Below are positions 28,201-35,840 of a stretch of DNA of 64,000 nucleotides, piece by piece. The first letter of the stretch is position 1, and each line of letters begins with the position of its first letter. The notes under the pieces were generated by a model that was given only the letters and a program-made list of their open reading frames with translations, searched no databases and had not been told where the DNA came from. The stretch comes from Pedobacter psychroterrae (GTDB lineage: Bacteria; Bacteroidota; Bacteroidia; Sphingobacteriales; Sphingobacteriaceae): assembly GCF_004331695.1 (NCBI RefSeq), contig NZ_SJSL01000007.1, positions 62,001 through 126,000 on the forward strand. The letters run 5' to 3'. The translations under genes were made by a program, and so were the position numbers.

Positions 28201-28698
28201 ATATTTTCCCTCTCCATCGGTGGTTACGGCAATGGTGCTGCCTTTGACCGTAATGACGACCCCAGGTATGGAACGGCCGATAGTGTCTGTCACCCTGCCC
28301 CGGATTTCAGACTGGATTGCTACTATTATTTTCTTTTCTTTGATAATTACTGTTTTTTCCTCGATTATGAAAGTGTATGGCTGATTTTTAAAGCATTGCT
28401 CCAATACTTCTGTAACCGACTGATTTTTTACATGGATATCCACCGGACTGGCCTTTTCCAGCATCTTGATGTTATATATGAAATGATATCCTGTTTGTTT
28501 TCTGATATCAGTTAAAATCTGAGAGAGCGAAGCCCGTTTGAGGGACAAGGTCACCTTTTGAGCAAAGCCGGCCGCGGTAACCTGCATTAGACAAACCGTT
28601 ACTAAAACGAAGGTTAATTTAGCGCGCATAATCCATTTTTTTTTGTTTGGCGTTATTGTACCGGGTGAAGCGTCATTGATTCGTACATGAAAATTCAT
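25249..28698 (-). CDS. SusC/RagA-family TonB-dependent transporter with STN domain
   Basis: A 1149-residue outer-membrane importer. After a signal sequence (the core starts at the Met at 28629) come an STN secretin/TonB N-domain at about 50-125 (SLSQILTDIRKQTGYHFIYN), a carboxypeptidase-like domain at about 132-210 (IRGRVTDTIGRSIPGVVITV), the plug with the SusC signature region EMVVIGYGRATKRDLVGSV, and a long barrel ending LGLNLTF. The STN domain is the part that contacts FecR, so this transporter should signal through the adjacent FecR/sigma pair. It heads the operon of SusD, DUF5017, phosphoesterase and esterases. Confidence 0.95.
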   Translation of the reverse strand: MNFHVRINDASPGTITPNKKKWIMRAKLTFVLVTVCLMQVTAAGFAQKVTLSLKRASLSQILTDIRKQTGYHFIYNIKMLEKASPVDIHVKNQSVTEVLEQCFKNQPYTFIIEEKTVIIKEKKIIVAIQSEIRGRVTDTIGRSIPGVVITVKGSTIAVTTDGEGKYVINVPAGNEVLIFKSIGFETKEIPLAGRRIVDVMLKESVSQLEEMVVIGYGRATKRDLVGSVGSVNMDDLKKAPVRSFEEALAGRVAGVQVTSVDGQPGSNINIIIRGANSITGTNAPLYVIDGFPIENPDNNSINPNDVESIEVLKDAAATAIYGARGSNGVIIVTTKSGKEGTAVVSYDGNYGNQRVIQRISVFDSYEFVRYQSERLDPIMYDTLYFNDERPNLDAYRNVQAVNWQDRMFEDSPQQSHSLSINGGTKGTRYAFSGNFLDQQGIMVSSGFNRYQGRLRLTQKVSDNFTVSGNVNYSATKQFGGSPIPGEGSFLSEALMYSVWGYRPVNGNPGIDVGEEDMDLSIDMINDQRFNPLKNYENMLRDRLGNVLTANGYGEYKLNDFTFRLSGGITREMTKFNSFDGSNTRAGSPITPQGQATGVSGSVSFSEVNNYLNENTVTYNKKYGKYHQLNAVAGFTIQGRTSSAFGATAIFVPNEPLGVSGLDEGIPNSIASRSTSSTLASFLGRVQYNYGSKYLATFSMRSDGSSKFAPGLKWGYFPAGGLAWRFSKEKFMKPLQKVISDAKLKATIGATGNNRVNDHAWRSTLNLSNGAIYPFGNGISRGLIPVELGNDELKWETTVQTDIGLELSFFDSRANLTVDAYRKTTNDLLLDARLPPTLGFSSSYKNIGRVRNDGLEFTLETTNIRTKAFSWTTSFNISFNKNKVLELAENEQALVSQINWDTNYRNLAGFVAKIGEPIGMFYGLIWEGNYQVNDFNLLPSGKYLLKADQPSNGDDREDIQPGDIKYRDMNGDGITNSADYTIIGDPNPDYIGGFSNNFAYKGFDLNVFFQWSAGNDVFNANRLVFEGHGRASQNMFATYADRWTPENPSNKYYRTGGWGPYAYSSRVIEDGSFLRLKTVSLGYQLPQKFVRSLRINSLRVNASAQNLFTWTKYEGYDPEVSAYNSALTPGFDWSVYPRARTLTLGLNLTF

Positions 28699-28827
28699 AC
28701 ATTTGTTGTGTTTTGTCTGGTTTAAATTTGTTATGATGGCAATATTTTAGGCTTTCAAAGCATCTGCCGGGGGTGGTTCGAAGCACTCCTGGCTCTTTTT
28801 ATCCGAAAGCAGGCATAGCTGGTAGCG

Positions 28828-29943
28828 TTATGGCATAACAGTTATCCTCCTTCCTTTGGCCTTAAAGTGTACAGTTCCGGTATATTCCAGCATCTTCAGC
28901 ACTTTTGCCGCCTCCTCAAACCTGGATACTGAACCTGTGAAGCGCTGGTTGACAAAGTCTTCCGTATACTCAACTTCAATGTCATACCAGCGGGAGAGTT
29001 TACGCATGATACTTTTTACATCTTCATCGTTGAACTGGAAATAACCATGTCTCCAGGCCAGGGCCTCTTCAAGATCTGTATTTTTTACACTGATTTCCTT
29101 AGTATGGTTGTTGAACAGCGATTGTTCCCCGGGTTTGATGACCACTGTGCTTTTTCCGAAACTAACTTTAACTGAACCCTCAAACAGCGTAGTTTTGGTT
29201 ACTCCTTCTTCTGGATAGGTGCTGAGGTTGAAATGCGTGCCCAAAACTTCAATGGTCTGTCCTGAGCTGACTACCTTGAAGGGTTTGTGTTTATTTACTG
29301 CTACTTCAAAGTAAACCTCTCCCGACACTTCTACGACTCTTTCCGTTCCATTGAACATTGTTGGAAATTTAAGGAAGGATGCGGCGTTCAGCCAAGCCCG
29401 GGTCCCATCTGGCAGCTCAATCTGGTATTGTCCACCTCTTGGGGTTCTCAGTGTATTGAACCTCACTTCCTGGTTGTTTGCAGCGCCGGAAGCTGCATAG
29501 CTCAGTCTGCCGTCCCCAAGTTCTGTGATGACAGCCCCGGTTTGCTTAGTCAGCAGCCCGGTGTGATCCTGTGCAAGCGGCATAACCGAACCATCTTCTA
29601 AAATCAACTCTGCTTTATTACCCCCCGGTAAGATCTTATTAGTGCTAACCTGGGCTGGCTTTTGCATACCTGTTTGCTGATCGGAATAATAAAAAAAGGT
29701 GCAGAGCAGCAGACAAGCCGCGGCAGCAGCAATCAACGGCCAGTGGTTTTTTCTAACCGGTTTGCCCGATTTCTCCAGTTCTTTCCAAATCTCCTGGTCA
29801 AGCAGTTCATAATCTATAAGGTCGTTCGCATTGTCGTCAGAGCCTGCTGCCGAATTGTACCAAGACTCCAGCAGCGCACGTTCCTCCGGCGTACAGGTAT
29901 TGTCGAGGTATTTTTTAATTAACGCTTCTGATTTTCTGCTCAT
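28828..29943 (-). CDS. FecR-family anti-sigma factor
   Basis: A 371-residue inner-membrane anti-sigma/signal-relay protein. The cytoplasmic N-domain is at about 1-68, one membrane helix at about 69-86 (LIAAAAACLLLCTFFYY), the FecR beta domain at about 150-250 (TPRGGQYQIELPDGTRAWLN, then GEVYFEVAVNKHKPF), and a C-terminal DUF4974 domain at about 300-371 which contacts the STN domain of the transporter. It lies between the sigma gene and susC on one strand. The set sigma-FecR-SusC is the classic trans-envelope switch of Bacteroidota glycan loci. Confidence 0.93.
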   Translation of the reverse strand: MSRKSEALIKKYLDNTCTPEERALLESWYNSAAGSDDNANDLIDYELLDQEIWKELEKSGKPVRKNHWPLIAAAAACLLLCTFFYYSDQQTGMQKPAQVSTNKILPGGNKAELILEDGSVMPLAQDHTGLLTKQTGAVITELGDGRLSYAASGAANNQEVRFNTLRTPRGGQYQIELPDGTRAWLNAASFLKFPTMFNGTERVVEVSGEVYFEVAVNKHKPFKVVSSGQTIEVLGTHFNLSTYPEEGVTKTTLFEGSVKVSFGKSTVVIKPGEQSLFNNHTKEISVKNTDLEEALAWRHGYFQFNDEDVKSIMRKLSRWYDIEVEYTEDFVNQRFTGSVSRFEEAAKVLKMLEYTGTVHFKAKGRRITVMP

Positions 29944-30020
29944 AACTTATCCGCATATCGGGCTTGTATGGTAGAGTAGGTTTACCGGAAGGAAAGTGGT
30001 AGAAGAATTATAAAATTATT

Positions 30021-30623
30021 TTAGAGAATCCAAAAAAACAGGAATAAACATATTCCGCCAAGTTTAGGGCGCAGAATCTTAAGCGCATTATAGATTTGTT
30101 TTTTTACTGTTTGATGGGAAATATCCATCTCTGTACTGATTTGCTGATGGCTGAAATGTGATTTGCGGCTGAGCTCAAATACTTCACGCATTTTTGCAGG
30201 CAGCATGGAGATTTCACGCTCAATGATCTTGCTCAGCTCATTTTCCCTTATTGTATCATCAGTGGTGTATTCCCCCTGATGGATGAAGCTTTCCAGGGAC
30301 TGCAAATGCCGGTCCTGAACTTTACGTTTATCAATGAGATCAAAGACCTTATACCTGACCATTCCATATAAGTAAGCAGAGAAGGTAGATTGGATGACCA
30401 GATGCCCTGACTTATTCCACAGGATTACAAAAAGGTCTTGCACCAAGTCTTTTGCCTCTTCATCATTTGAAAGCATTTTCCTCGCATGCCGAAACAGGAT
30501 TGCCCAATAACGGTGATATAATTCCTCATAGGCAGTTCGATCGCTAAATTTCAGCAATTCCAGCAACGCTTCATCAGCGAGATTTTTATAAGCCTTCAAA
30601 CGATGCTCCATTTTACCTTCCAT
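30021..30623 (-). CDS. ECF RNA polymerase sigma-70 factor
   Basis: A 200-residue extracytoplasmic-function sigma factor. Region 2 is at about 25-95 (AYEELYHRYWAILFRHARKM, LSNDEEAKDLVQDLFVILWN) and region 4 at about 130-190 (LPAKMREVFELSRKSHFSHQ, ISTEMDISHQTVKKQI). It should be held by the neighbouring FecR and released when SusC binds substrate. The first ATG at 30623 is only 8 bp from an exact TAnnTTTG element, so either the mRNA is nearly leaderless or the second Met at 30611 (MEHRLK) is the true start. A short hydrophobic C-terminus (GGICLFLFFWIL) follows region 4. Confidence 0.92.
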   Translation of the reverse strand: MEGKMEHRLKAYKNLADEALLELLKFSDRTAYEELYHRYWAILFRHARKMLSNDEEAKDLVQDLFVILWNKSGHLVIQSTFSAYLYGMVRYKVFDLIDKRKVQDRHLQSLESFIHQGEYTTDDTIRENELSKIIEREISMLPAKMREVFELSRKSHFSHQQISTEMDISHQTVKKQIYNALKILRPKLGGICLFLFFWIL

Positions 30624-30631
30624 TTGGTCAA

Positions 30632-30639
30632 CAAAGATA
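30632..30639 (-). promoter_or_regulatory. Predicted -7 element for the sigma gene
   Basis: TATCTTTG on the minus strand is an exact TAnnTTTG match. A clean -33 TTTG is not visible at the usual distance. It lies in the 124-bp gap between the GH5 gene and the sigma gene, which suggests that the sigma gene has its own promoter and that GH5 is a separate unit. Confidence 0.35.
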
Positions 30640-30747
30640 AACTCAGTATGTTAAGTTAGAATTAATAAATTAGTTAGCGAAAATTAATTTAAGAATTTTT
30701 TCAGGAGTAAAGCTGAGACGAAAAAGAACGCTATGGAAGGACTGGAA

Positions 30748-31740
30748 CTATTTATTGAACACACGCAGCTGCTTACGGATATAAAGTCCCGCAGGGGTCA
30801 GTTGCTCCGGGGTCCAGTTGCCCTTTACACGGGCACCAGGAAACAGCAGCGCTGTTGTCTCCTTTTTATCTGTGATATTCCAGTTTGCTGAGCTCAATTT
30901 GTTTTTCTCCATCCAGTTCCACCAGGCTGTAGTTTTCGCAAGGTCAAATACACCGTTACCATTTGCCTCTCCTACTCCCCATTCAGTTACAAATAACGCC
31001 AGACCTGCTTGAATAGCTGCATCTGCTTTGGCCATTAGCTTCTCCTGATGATTGGGATCAGATGCATAAAAATGAAAAGAATAGGCAATATTTTTAAAGC
31101 CCGTAACCGGATCTTTGGCCGCTATATCCACATCCTGGTCCCATCTTGGTGAACCTACCACTATCACATTTTTCGGGTCGTTTTTCCGGATTTCTGTAAT
31201 CACCTCTACGGCATAGGTCTTCACAATCTTCCAATCGATCTTTTCCGGTTCGTTCCAAATCTCATAGATCACATTGGGCACACCGGCATATCTTTTACTC
31301 ATTTTTCTGAAGAAAGCTTTTGATGCTTCGAGATTGACATTGGCATGGTGGTCATGCCAATCGATCAGCACATAAATACCGGCTGCAATAGCCGCATCAA
31401 CTACCGAGGTTATCATTTTTTCCTGTACTTCAGGTTGCTGAAGGTAGCCGCCCCGAGGCTCGACTGCCATAGAAACACGGATCAGATTGATGTTAAAATC
31501 AGCCTTCAGCCAGCGAACTACGTCCGGGTTATAATATTTCTTTCCTCCCCATACACTCCAGGACAGACTGATTCCACGCAATTGGGGTGGCAGACCATGG
31601 CGATCAAGCATTTTACCATTCTCAATATGTAAAGCACCATGCTGTTTCAGCGCGTCAGTTTGCGCATCGCACCATACACTAGAGCTTACAAGCAGTATCG
31701 TCAGCATGCAACGCGTTACAGCAGTGAAATTGATTACCAT
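30748..31740 (-). CDS. Secreted GH5-family glycoside hydrolase (endoglucanase-like)
   Basis: A 330-residue glycosidase with a signal peptide (residues 1-26, ending CDAQ). The TIM barrel shows the GH5 landmarks: HGLPPQLRGISLSWSVWGG, LIRVSMAVE, VLIDWHDHH, the acid/base E164 in YEIWNEP, YSFHFYASDP, and the nucleophile E253 in FVTEWG. The pattern is closest to cellulase-type GH5 subfamily 2. It acts outside the cytoplasm on a beta-linked glucan or related glycan. It lies just upstream of the sigma gene on the same strand and may deliver oligosaccharides to the Sus-type system, though it seems to have its own transcript. Confidence 0.9.
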   Translation of the reverse strand: MVINFTAVTRCMLTILLVSSSVWCDAQTDALKQHGALHIENGKMLDRHGLPPQLRGISLSWSVWGGKKYYNPDVVRWLKADFNINLIRVSMAVEPRGGYLQQPEVQEKMITSVVDAAIAAGIYVLIDWHDHHANVNLEASKAFFRKMSKRYAGVPNVIYEIWNEPEKIDWKIVKTYAVEVITEIRKNDPKNVIVVGSPRWDQDVDIAAKDPVTGFKNIAYSFHFYASDPNHQEKLMAKADAAIQAGLALFVTEWGVGEANGNGVFDLAKTTAWWNWMEKNKLSSANWNITDKKETTALLFPGARVKGNWTPEQLTPAGLYIRKQLRVFNK

Positions 31741-31899
31741 AATCTAATAAATTAAATGCTAATTTAGGCATTATCCTATTGTCATTTGCTTAAAAAACCA
31801 TCCTTAAATGTTAAATTACTATTCTGAAAAACATTGATCTCCATAAAAATGACTTACAACCAAAAAAATCGTTACCTTTAAGTAACCGATCACAACCTT
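31741..31899. other. Divergent intergenic region with short inverted repeat
   Basis: No gene is seen. GTTAC-N6-GTAAC at 31871-31886 is a perfect 5-bp inverted repeat 14 bp before the ATG at 31900, overlapping a -7-like TACCTTTA. It could be an operator or chance. Confidence 0.3.
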
Positions 31900-32490
31900 A
31901 TGAAAGTTCTCACCATAATCATCGCACTAATTACTGGTTTTTCTGTTACAGCACAAATTAAAACAACAACTACTGCGACTGCTGATGGTTCTAAATCCGC
32001 TAGTTTTAGTCTTGAATTAGGAAAGCCCAGCACTACTATTACTGCCCAGGTCAATTTTGAATATCCCAATGGCATCACTCCCGAACCTTTAGTTTATAAG
32101 AAAGGTGGCAATCGGAAAACCTATATTTTAGTAGCAAATGAGACCGTAGCGGGTATGTCAAAATTTGAGATCGATATTTTCACAGGTAATAAAACACTAT
32201 CAAAGTCGACACTTTTGGTATGGTTGTCTGCTACTAGTCCTAGTAAAGGAAGTCTAACTAACGGGACATATAATTATAGTACCAAAGGCCCAGCAGAAAG
32301 GCAGGAGTATGAATTTTCTGGGACTGTTAAGCTTGGAGATGTTGATGTACCAATAACAGGCGGATCGTTTTCAGTGAGCAGCTGGGATAAACGTATCGCT
32401 ATCAAGTACAATCTGACCTTGAACAACGGAGTTAAAACTACCGGTGAATATAATTCTGACTATGAAAAAGAAGATAGGCGTAAGTTGTGA
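31900..32490 (+). CDS. Secreted protein of unknown function
   Basis: A 196-residue protein with a signal peptide (KVLTIIIALITGFSVTAQ, cut after Gln-containing TAQ). The mature part is beta-rich and full of Thr, Ser and Gly (IKTTTTATADGSKSASF, KGSLTNGTYNYSTKGP), ending in a charged tail EKEDRRKL. The layout suggests two beta-sandwich repeats or a lipocalin-like barrel, but I recognise no family. It stands alone, divergent from GH5 and convergent with the phosphotransferase gene. Confidence 0.65.
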   Translation: MKVLTIIIALITGFSVTAQIKTTTTATADGSKSASFSLELGKPSTTITAQVNFEYPNGITPEPLVYKKGGNRKTYILVANETVAGMSKFEIDIFTGNKTLSKSTLLVWLSATSPSKGSLTNGTYNYSTKGPAERQEYEFSGTVKLGDVDVPITGGSFSVSSWDKRIAIKYNLTLNNGVKTTGEYNSDYEKEDRRKL

Positions 32491-32507
32491 CATCGATCCA
32501 GTTATAA

Positions 32508-33509
32508 CTAAATCGGCGCGAGGTACCAGTCAAACCACTTCCTGATCCAGCCTACCCTTTCTTTGATAAACCTTGGGCCAAAAAAGAAGTTGGACCAGTC
32601 ATCGAAATTATCATAGTGAAAACCGAAATAAAAGACCCACCAGCAAAAGCCGAAATAGGGAATTGCCTCAAACTCAGCCTCAGATAATGGCCGGACACTT
32701 CGGTAGCCCTTTATGAAAACAGCAAATGCACGATCGGCCTCTTCCTGACTGATCTTTTGATGTAAAATCAACAAGAAATAATGCGCATAAAATGATGCAA
32801 GGTCATTTACCAGGTATCCCTTTCCGGCGAAGTCAAAATCAAAAAATGTTACTGCTCCATGTTGGTCAAAATGAAAGTTCTTGGGGAGCAGATCGTAGTG
32901 GCAATATCCCTTAGCAAAGGAATCAAGATCCATTGCGACAATTTTTTCGGTAACCTGTCCAGCCATTGAGACCAGGTCTTCATATTCTGCTTCCAGGCCT
33001 TTGAATGAAGGTTTTATTTGTTTAAGTGGCTCAAAAACCATGGAGTTAAGATCAAAATCCTTTCTGGAATGTGAAAGTTCCAGTTTAGCGCTGATCCCAT
33101 GAATTATGGCAACCTCACGGCCTAATGTAGTAAGCTGGCCATCGTTCAACTCCTGTATCACCTGCCCATTTGCATAAGTAAAAAGCACACCATGTCTTGT
33201 CCCCTCAGCAGCATTAAAAGCCTGTATCAAATTTCCCTTAAGATCCTGAATGGGAATAGCAACCCTCGCCCCACCGCGGTGTAGGGCGTTTAAAAGTTCG
33301 AGTTCGCCTTCGATCTCATCAAGCTTACGGTGCGAATCTCTGTAGATCTTAAATATGTATTTTGCCTTCAAAGTTTCCAGCAAATAAGTATCTCCTACAT
33401 TGTGGATCAGGAGCTTGCAGATAGCGTTGCTTAACCCGTATTTTTCTTCGAGTTCATCTTTTAATGCGACAGCAGAAAGTAAAGAGTATTGGGTAGGAAA
33501 GATTTGCAT
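32508..33509 (-). CDS. Aminoglycoside-phosphotransferase-fold kinase (APH/homoserine-kinase-II-like)
   Basis: A 333-residue cytoplasmic small-molecule kinase. Motifs of the APH fold are present: a P-loop-like N-lobe (YLLETLKAKYIFKIYRDSHR with the ATP-binding Lys), the catalytic loop CHYDLLPKNFHFD, and the metal-binding FFDFDFAGKGYLVNDLA. The closest named families are homoserine kinase type II and SrkA-type kinases; the substrate is not apparent. It follows the TonB-like gene by 3 bp, a surprising partner. It is convergent with the unknown secreted gene. Confidence 0.82.
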   Translation of the reverse strand: MQIFPTQYSLLSAVALKDELEEKYGLSNAICKLLIHNVGDTYLLETLKAKYIFKIYRDSHRKLDEIEGELELLNALHRGGARVAIPIQDLKGNLIQAFNAAEGTRHGVLFTYANGQVIQELNDGQLTTLGREVAIIHGISAKLELSHSRKDFDLNSMVFEPLKQIKPSFKGLEAEYEDLVSMAGQVTEKIVAMDLDSFAKGYCHYDLLPKNFHFDQHGAVTFFDFDFAGKGYLVNDLASFYAHYFLLILHQKISQEEADRAFAVFIKGYRSVRPLSEAEFEAIPYFGFCWWVFYFGFHYDNFDDWSNFFFGPRFIKERVGWIRKWFDWYLAPI

Positions 33510-33512
33510 GGC

Positions 33513-33965
33513 TTAAACCCCAAAGCCTACTGCCATATTATATCGCATACGAACAGGTATATCTTTGTAAATCGCAGGGCCTTCAAAGGACATTTTTTTG
33601 ATTGCCTCTACAGCTGCTTCATCACATCCTTTTCCTAGTTTCCTTAATACTTTAACATTGGAAATACTGCCATCTAGTTCCACGATGAAGGTAACAAAGA
33701 CTTTCCCATAATGACCGGTTGCCTTAGCTTCTTTTGGGTATACCACAGTCTTTTGGACTTTTTTCTGAAAAGCCGACATACCGCCTTTGAACGGCGGCAT
33801 TTTATTCACACTGATAAACTCAATTACAGTTGAGTCAGTTTGGAGATATGATCGCTCTGCAATTGATTCTGTAAGGAAAGGTTGATTTTGTTGATCCTTG
33901 ACACCTTCTTCTGCCATATTGCTTAGGCAAATCGCGGAGCAAGCGAGCGTTAATAGTAATTTCAT
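33513..33965 (-). CDS. TonB C-terminal-domain protein
   Basis: A 150-residue protein with a TonB_C domain at about 65-150: KVQKTVVYPKEAKATGHYGK, VFVTFIVELDGSISNVKVLR, and KLGKGCDEAAVEAIKKM. The N-terminus is a short hydrophobic stretch that looks like a cleavable signal peptide rather than the usual membrane anchor, and the proline-rich spacer is missing. It may therefore be a free periplasmic TonB-like protein rather than a true energy transducer. ExbB/ExbD genes are not nearby. The next gene in the transcript is a small-molecule kinase. Confidence 0.8.
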   Translation of the reverse strand: MKLLLTLACSAICLSNMAEEGVKDQQNQPFLTESIAERSYLQTDSTVIEFISVNKMPPFKGGMSAFQKKVQKTVVYPKEAKATGHYGKVFVTFIVELDGSISNVKVLRKLGKGCDEAAVEAIKKMSFEGPAIYKDIPVRMRYNMAVGFGV

Positions 33966-33990
33966 AAAATATTTGATTAGATTGATTCCT

Positions 33991-34021
33991 TAAAATTAAG
34001 AATTAAATGCGAATCAACAAA
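33991..34021 (-). promoter_or_regulatory. Predicted promoter for TonB-like/kinase transcript
   Basis: On the minus strand, TTTG (34018-34021), a 19-bp spacer and TAATTTTA (33991-33998) match the Bacteroidota promoter with one mismatch in the last -7 base. It lies 25 bp upstream of the TonB-like start. Confidence 0.4.
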
Positions 34022-34143
34022 ACACTTCCCTAGGCGATTATGGTGTCCAATATATCATACCAGGTGGTTTCGAGAGATTAATTTTGTGTGTCTACCAATA
34101 GTAAAAGTGTATGGAATTGACTATTCTGGAGCTGGCATAGCAT

Positions 34144-34177
34144 AAAAAAATGCCTCCGGATATCCCGGAGGCATTTT
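34144..34177 (-). terminator. Rho-independent terminator after MFS gene
   Basis: A perfect 13-bp stem (34147-34159 with 34165-34177) and 5-nt loop, GC-rich at the loop end. On the minus strand it is followed by a run of seven T, so it terminates the MFS transcript 21 bp past its stop codon. Confidence 0.85.
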
Positions 34178-34197
34178 CTATAATAAATATTGAAGTT

Positions 34198-35421
34198 TTA
34201 ATGAGCCTTGGTTGCTACCACCGCCTTTTTCTGCCAGAAGTAGAATATCGTAAACAACACGATCAATATGCATGGGAACCAAAGCATCTTAACCAGTGTA
34301 TCCTGACCTGCCGCAAGTTGTAACGCATCACCTGTAAGGCCGGCAGCTGTATGCACAGCTGTTGAAGAATCAATCCAGCTACCGATAAAAGGCTGGAAAA
34401 TAGAAGTAGAAAACATCCCTACACCGCCGACAATTGACATCCCTAATGCACCACTTACCGGAACCCGCTGGGCTACTACTGCGATGATCACCGGCCAGTT
34501 GAAACATACTCCAAGCCCGAAGATAACGGCCGCTAAATAAGCAATCGGACCGGTAACTGTACTGAACATGTAAATTCCTATGGCTGCAAGGAAAGCCCCG
34601 CCCAGTAAAACACCTGTTTGACCCAGTTTATCCACAACAGGACCTGTGAAAATCCTTCCAATCGTCATGACACCGAAAGTTAACGCCAATATAATCATCG
34701 CATCTGCGCCACTGCTGCTCAATACTACCGCTACCCATTGGTTGGGGCCAAACTCTGTAATTGCTGTCATCGCCATACAGCAGAATATAAAGATGTAAAG
34801 CGGACTAAGCATGGCTTTGAAATTCTTTGAAATAGAGGTTACCCCTTCCACGTGTGCCTTTGGAAACGCTTTTCCATAAAACAAGATTGCATAAGCCACA
34901 GTTGGTATCATTAGAATCCAGATCTGAGTCTGCCAGGTTGAACCGGCATCAGTCATGAACTTGGAAATCAAACTACCCAGCACAATTCCTCCGGGGAACC
35001 ACATGTGGAACCTGCCAAGCATTTTATTTATTTTTTTGTCGTCATACATATCAGCGATCATCGGATTACAGGCAGCTTCAGTGCAACCGTTTCCAAAACC
35101 AATGAAAAATGTAGATATCAGCAAGCCAGTATACCCGCCAGCGTAAATGGTAAGCAAAATACCCAGTGTATGGGTTATCACAGCTACCTGCATAATAATT
35201 TTAGGTCCAACAGAGTGATACACAAGACCGCCAATAATCATGGAAATGGGGAATCCGAAAAAGAACATTGAATTGATAAAACCTAATTGTTCGGCTGTAA
35301 GGCCAAATTCAGTTCCCAACTGAGGAAGAATACCAGCCCTGATACTAAAAGAAAAGGCCGTTGTAATGATGGCTAGACAACTGCCGTTGAATAAAGCACT
35401 TCTGTTAATGTTTTCGTTCAT
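34198..35421 (-). CDS. MFS sugar transporter
   Basis: A 407-residue major-facilitator transporter with twelve predicted membrane helices. The loop between helices 2 and 3 (GGLVYHSVGPKIIMQ) and the N-terminal GLTAEQLGFINSMFFFGFPI fit sugar-porter-like MFS members of Bacteroidota. An N-terminal FGNGCTEAACNPM motif resembles the helix-4 region of FucP-type permeases. It sits downstream of Gfo/Idh and ThuA genes, separated by a pseudogene remnant, so it likely imports the sugar those enzymes process. A strong terminator follows. Confidence 0.87.
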   Translation of the reverse strand: MNENINRSALFNGSCLAIITTAFSFSIRAGILPQLGTEFGLTAEQLGFINSMFFFGFPISMIIGGLVYHSVGPKIIMQVAVITHTLGILLTIYAGGYTGLLISTFFIGFGNGCTEAACNPMIADMYDDKKINKMLGRFHMWFPGGIVLGSLISKFMTDAGSTWQTQIWILMIPTVAYAILFYGKAFPKAHVEGVTSISKNFKAMLSPLYIFIFCCMAMTAITEFGPNQWVAVVLSSSGADAMIILALTFGVMTIGRIFTGPVVDKLGQTGVLLGGAFLAAIGIYMFSTVTGPIAYLAAVIFGLGVCFNWPVIIAVVAQRVPVSGALGMSIVGGVGMFSTSIFQPFIGSWIDSSTAVHTAAGLTGDALQLAAGQDTLVKMLWFPCILIVLFTIFYFWQKKAVVATKAH

Positions 35422-35633
35422 AATTTAATGGTTATTTGGTTTGTAAAATTTCAAAAGAGATTAGATAAAGTATTCACGAAATATACAAATTAATTAGAAA
35501 TCTATATCTGTTGAACAAATTAAAAGAAATTTCCTTTAAATCATGCATTACTGACTCTGTAATAAAAGCGATACGTATTTATCTGGGCATTTATGAGACA
35601 GTTATAAAAACTTTTTTTATAAAAGGCCAGAGA
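35422..35633. other. Leader region of the MFS gene
   Basis: No gene is seen here. It is AT-rich and must carry the promoter of the MFS gene if that gene is not read from upstream. A TATATTTC near 35471-35478 on the minus strand is one base off the -7 consensus. Confidence 0.3.
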
Positions 35634-35792
35634 AAACTCGTCTGAACTATTGCCAATGGCCGCCATATACTGGCTACTCTTGCGATAAGCCACTTTCTCT
35701 TACCAGTTCCTTCAGCCTGGCCCAGTCAATAGTTCTTGTTTTTCAACAGCTACTTCTATAATGTCGAATCCCAAGTAAAAGGTGATTTCCAT
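35634..35792 (-). pseudogene. Decayed sugar-epimerase remnant (D-psicose/tagatose 3-epimerase-like)
   Basis: Three short fragments in consecutive frames of the minus strand read, in order, YLGFDIIEVAVEKQEL, IDWARLKELVRESGL and AIGNSSDEF. Joined, they resemble the N-terminal quarter of TIM-barrel sugar 3-epimerases (GFD.IEVAVE...IDW..LK......GL....GA.G..). Each junction needs a frameshift and the second frame meets a TAG, so the gene is dead. The remaining barrel is absent. It sits between Gfo/Idh and the MFS gene, exactly where an isomerase often occurs in such clusters. The match is by eye and needs a profile search. Confidence 0.5.
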
Positions 35793-35840
35793 TGAAATGT
35801 ACTTACTCCAAATTGCATAGGTGATAAATAAATATGTAAA

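Noticed and set aside
28629..28698. Shorter SusC start at the internal Met (28629)
   Set aside because: It gives a cleaner signal peptide, but related SusC proteins often carry an N-terminal extension, so the longer frame was kept.
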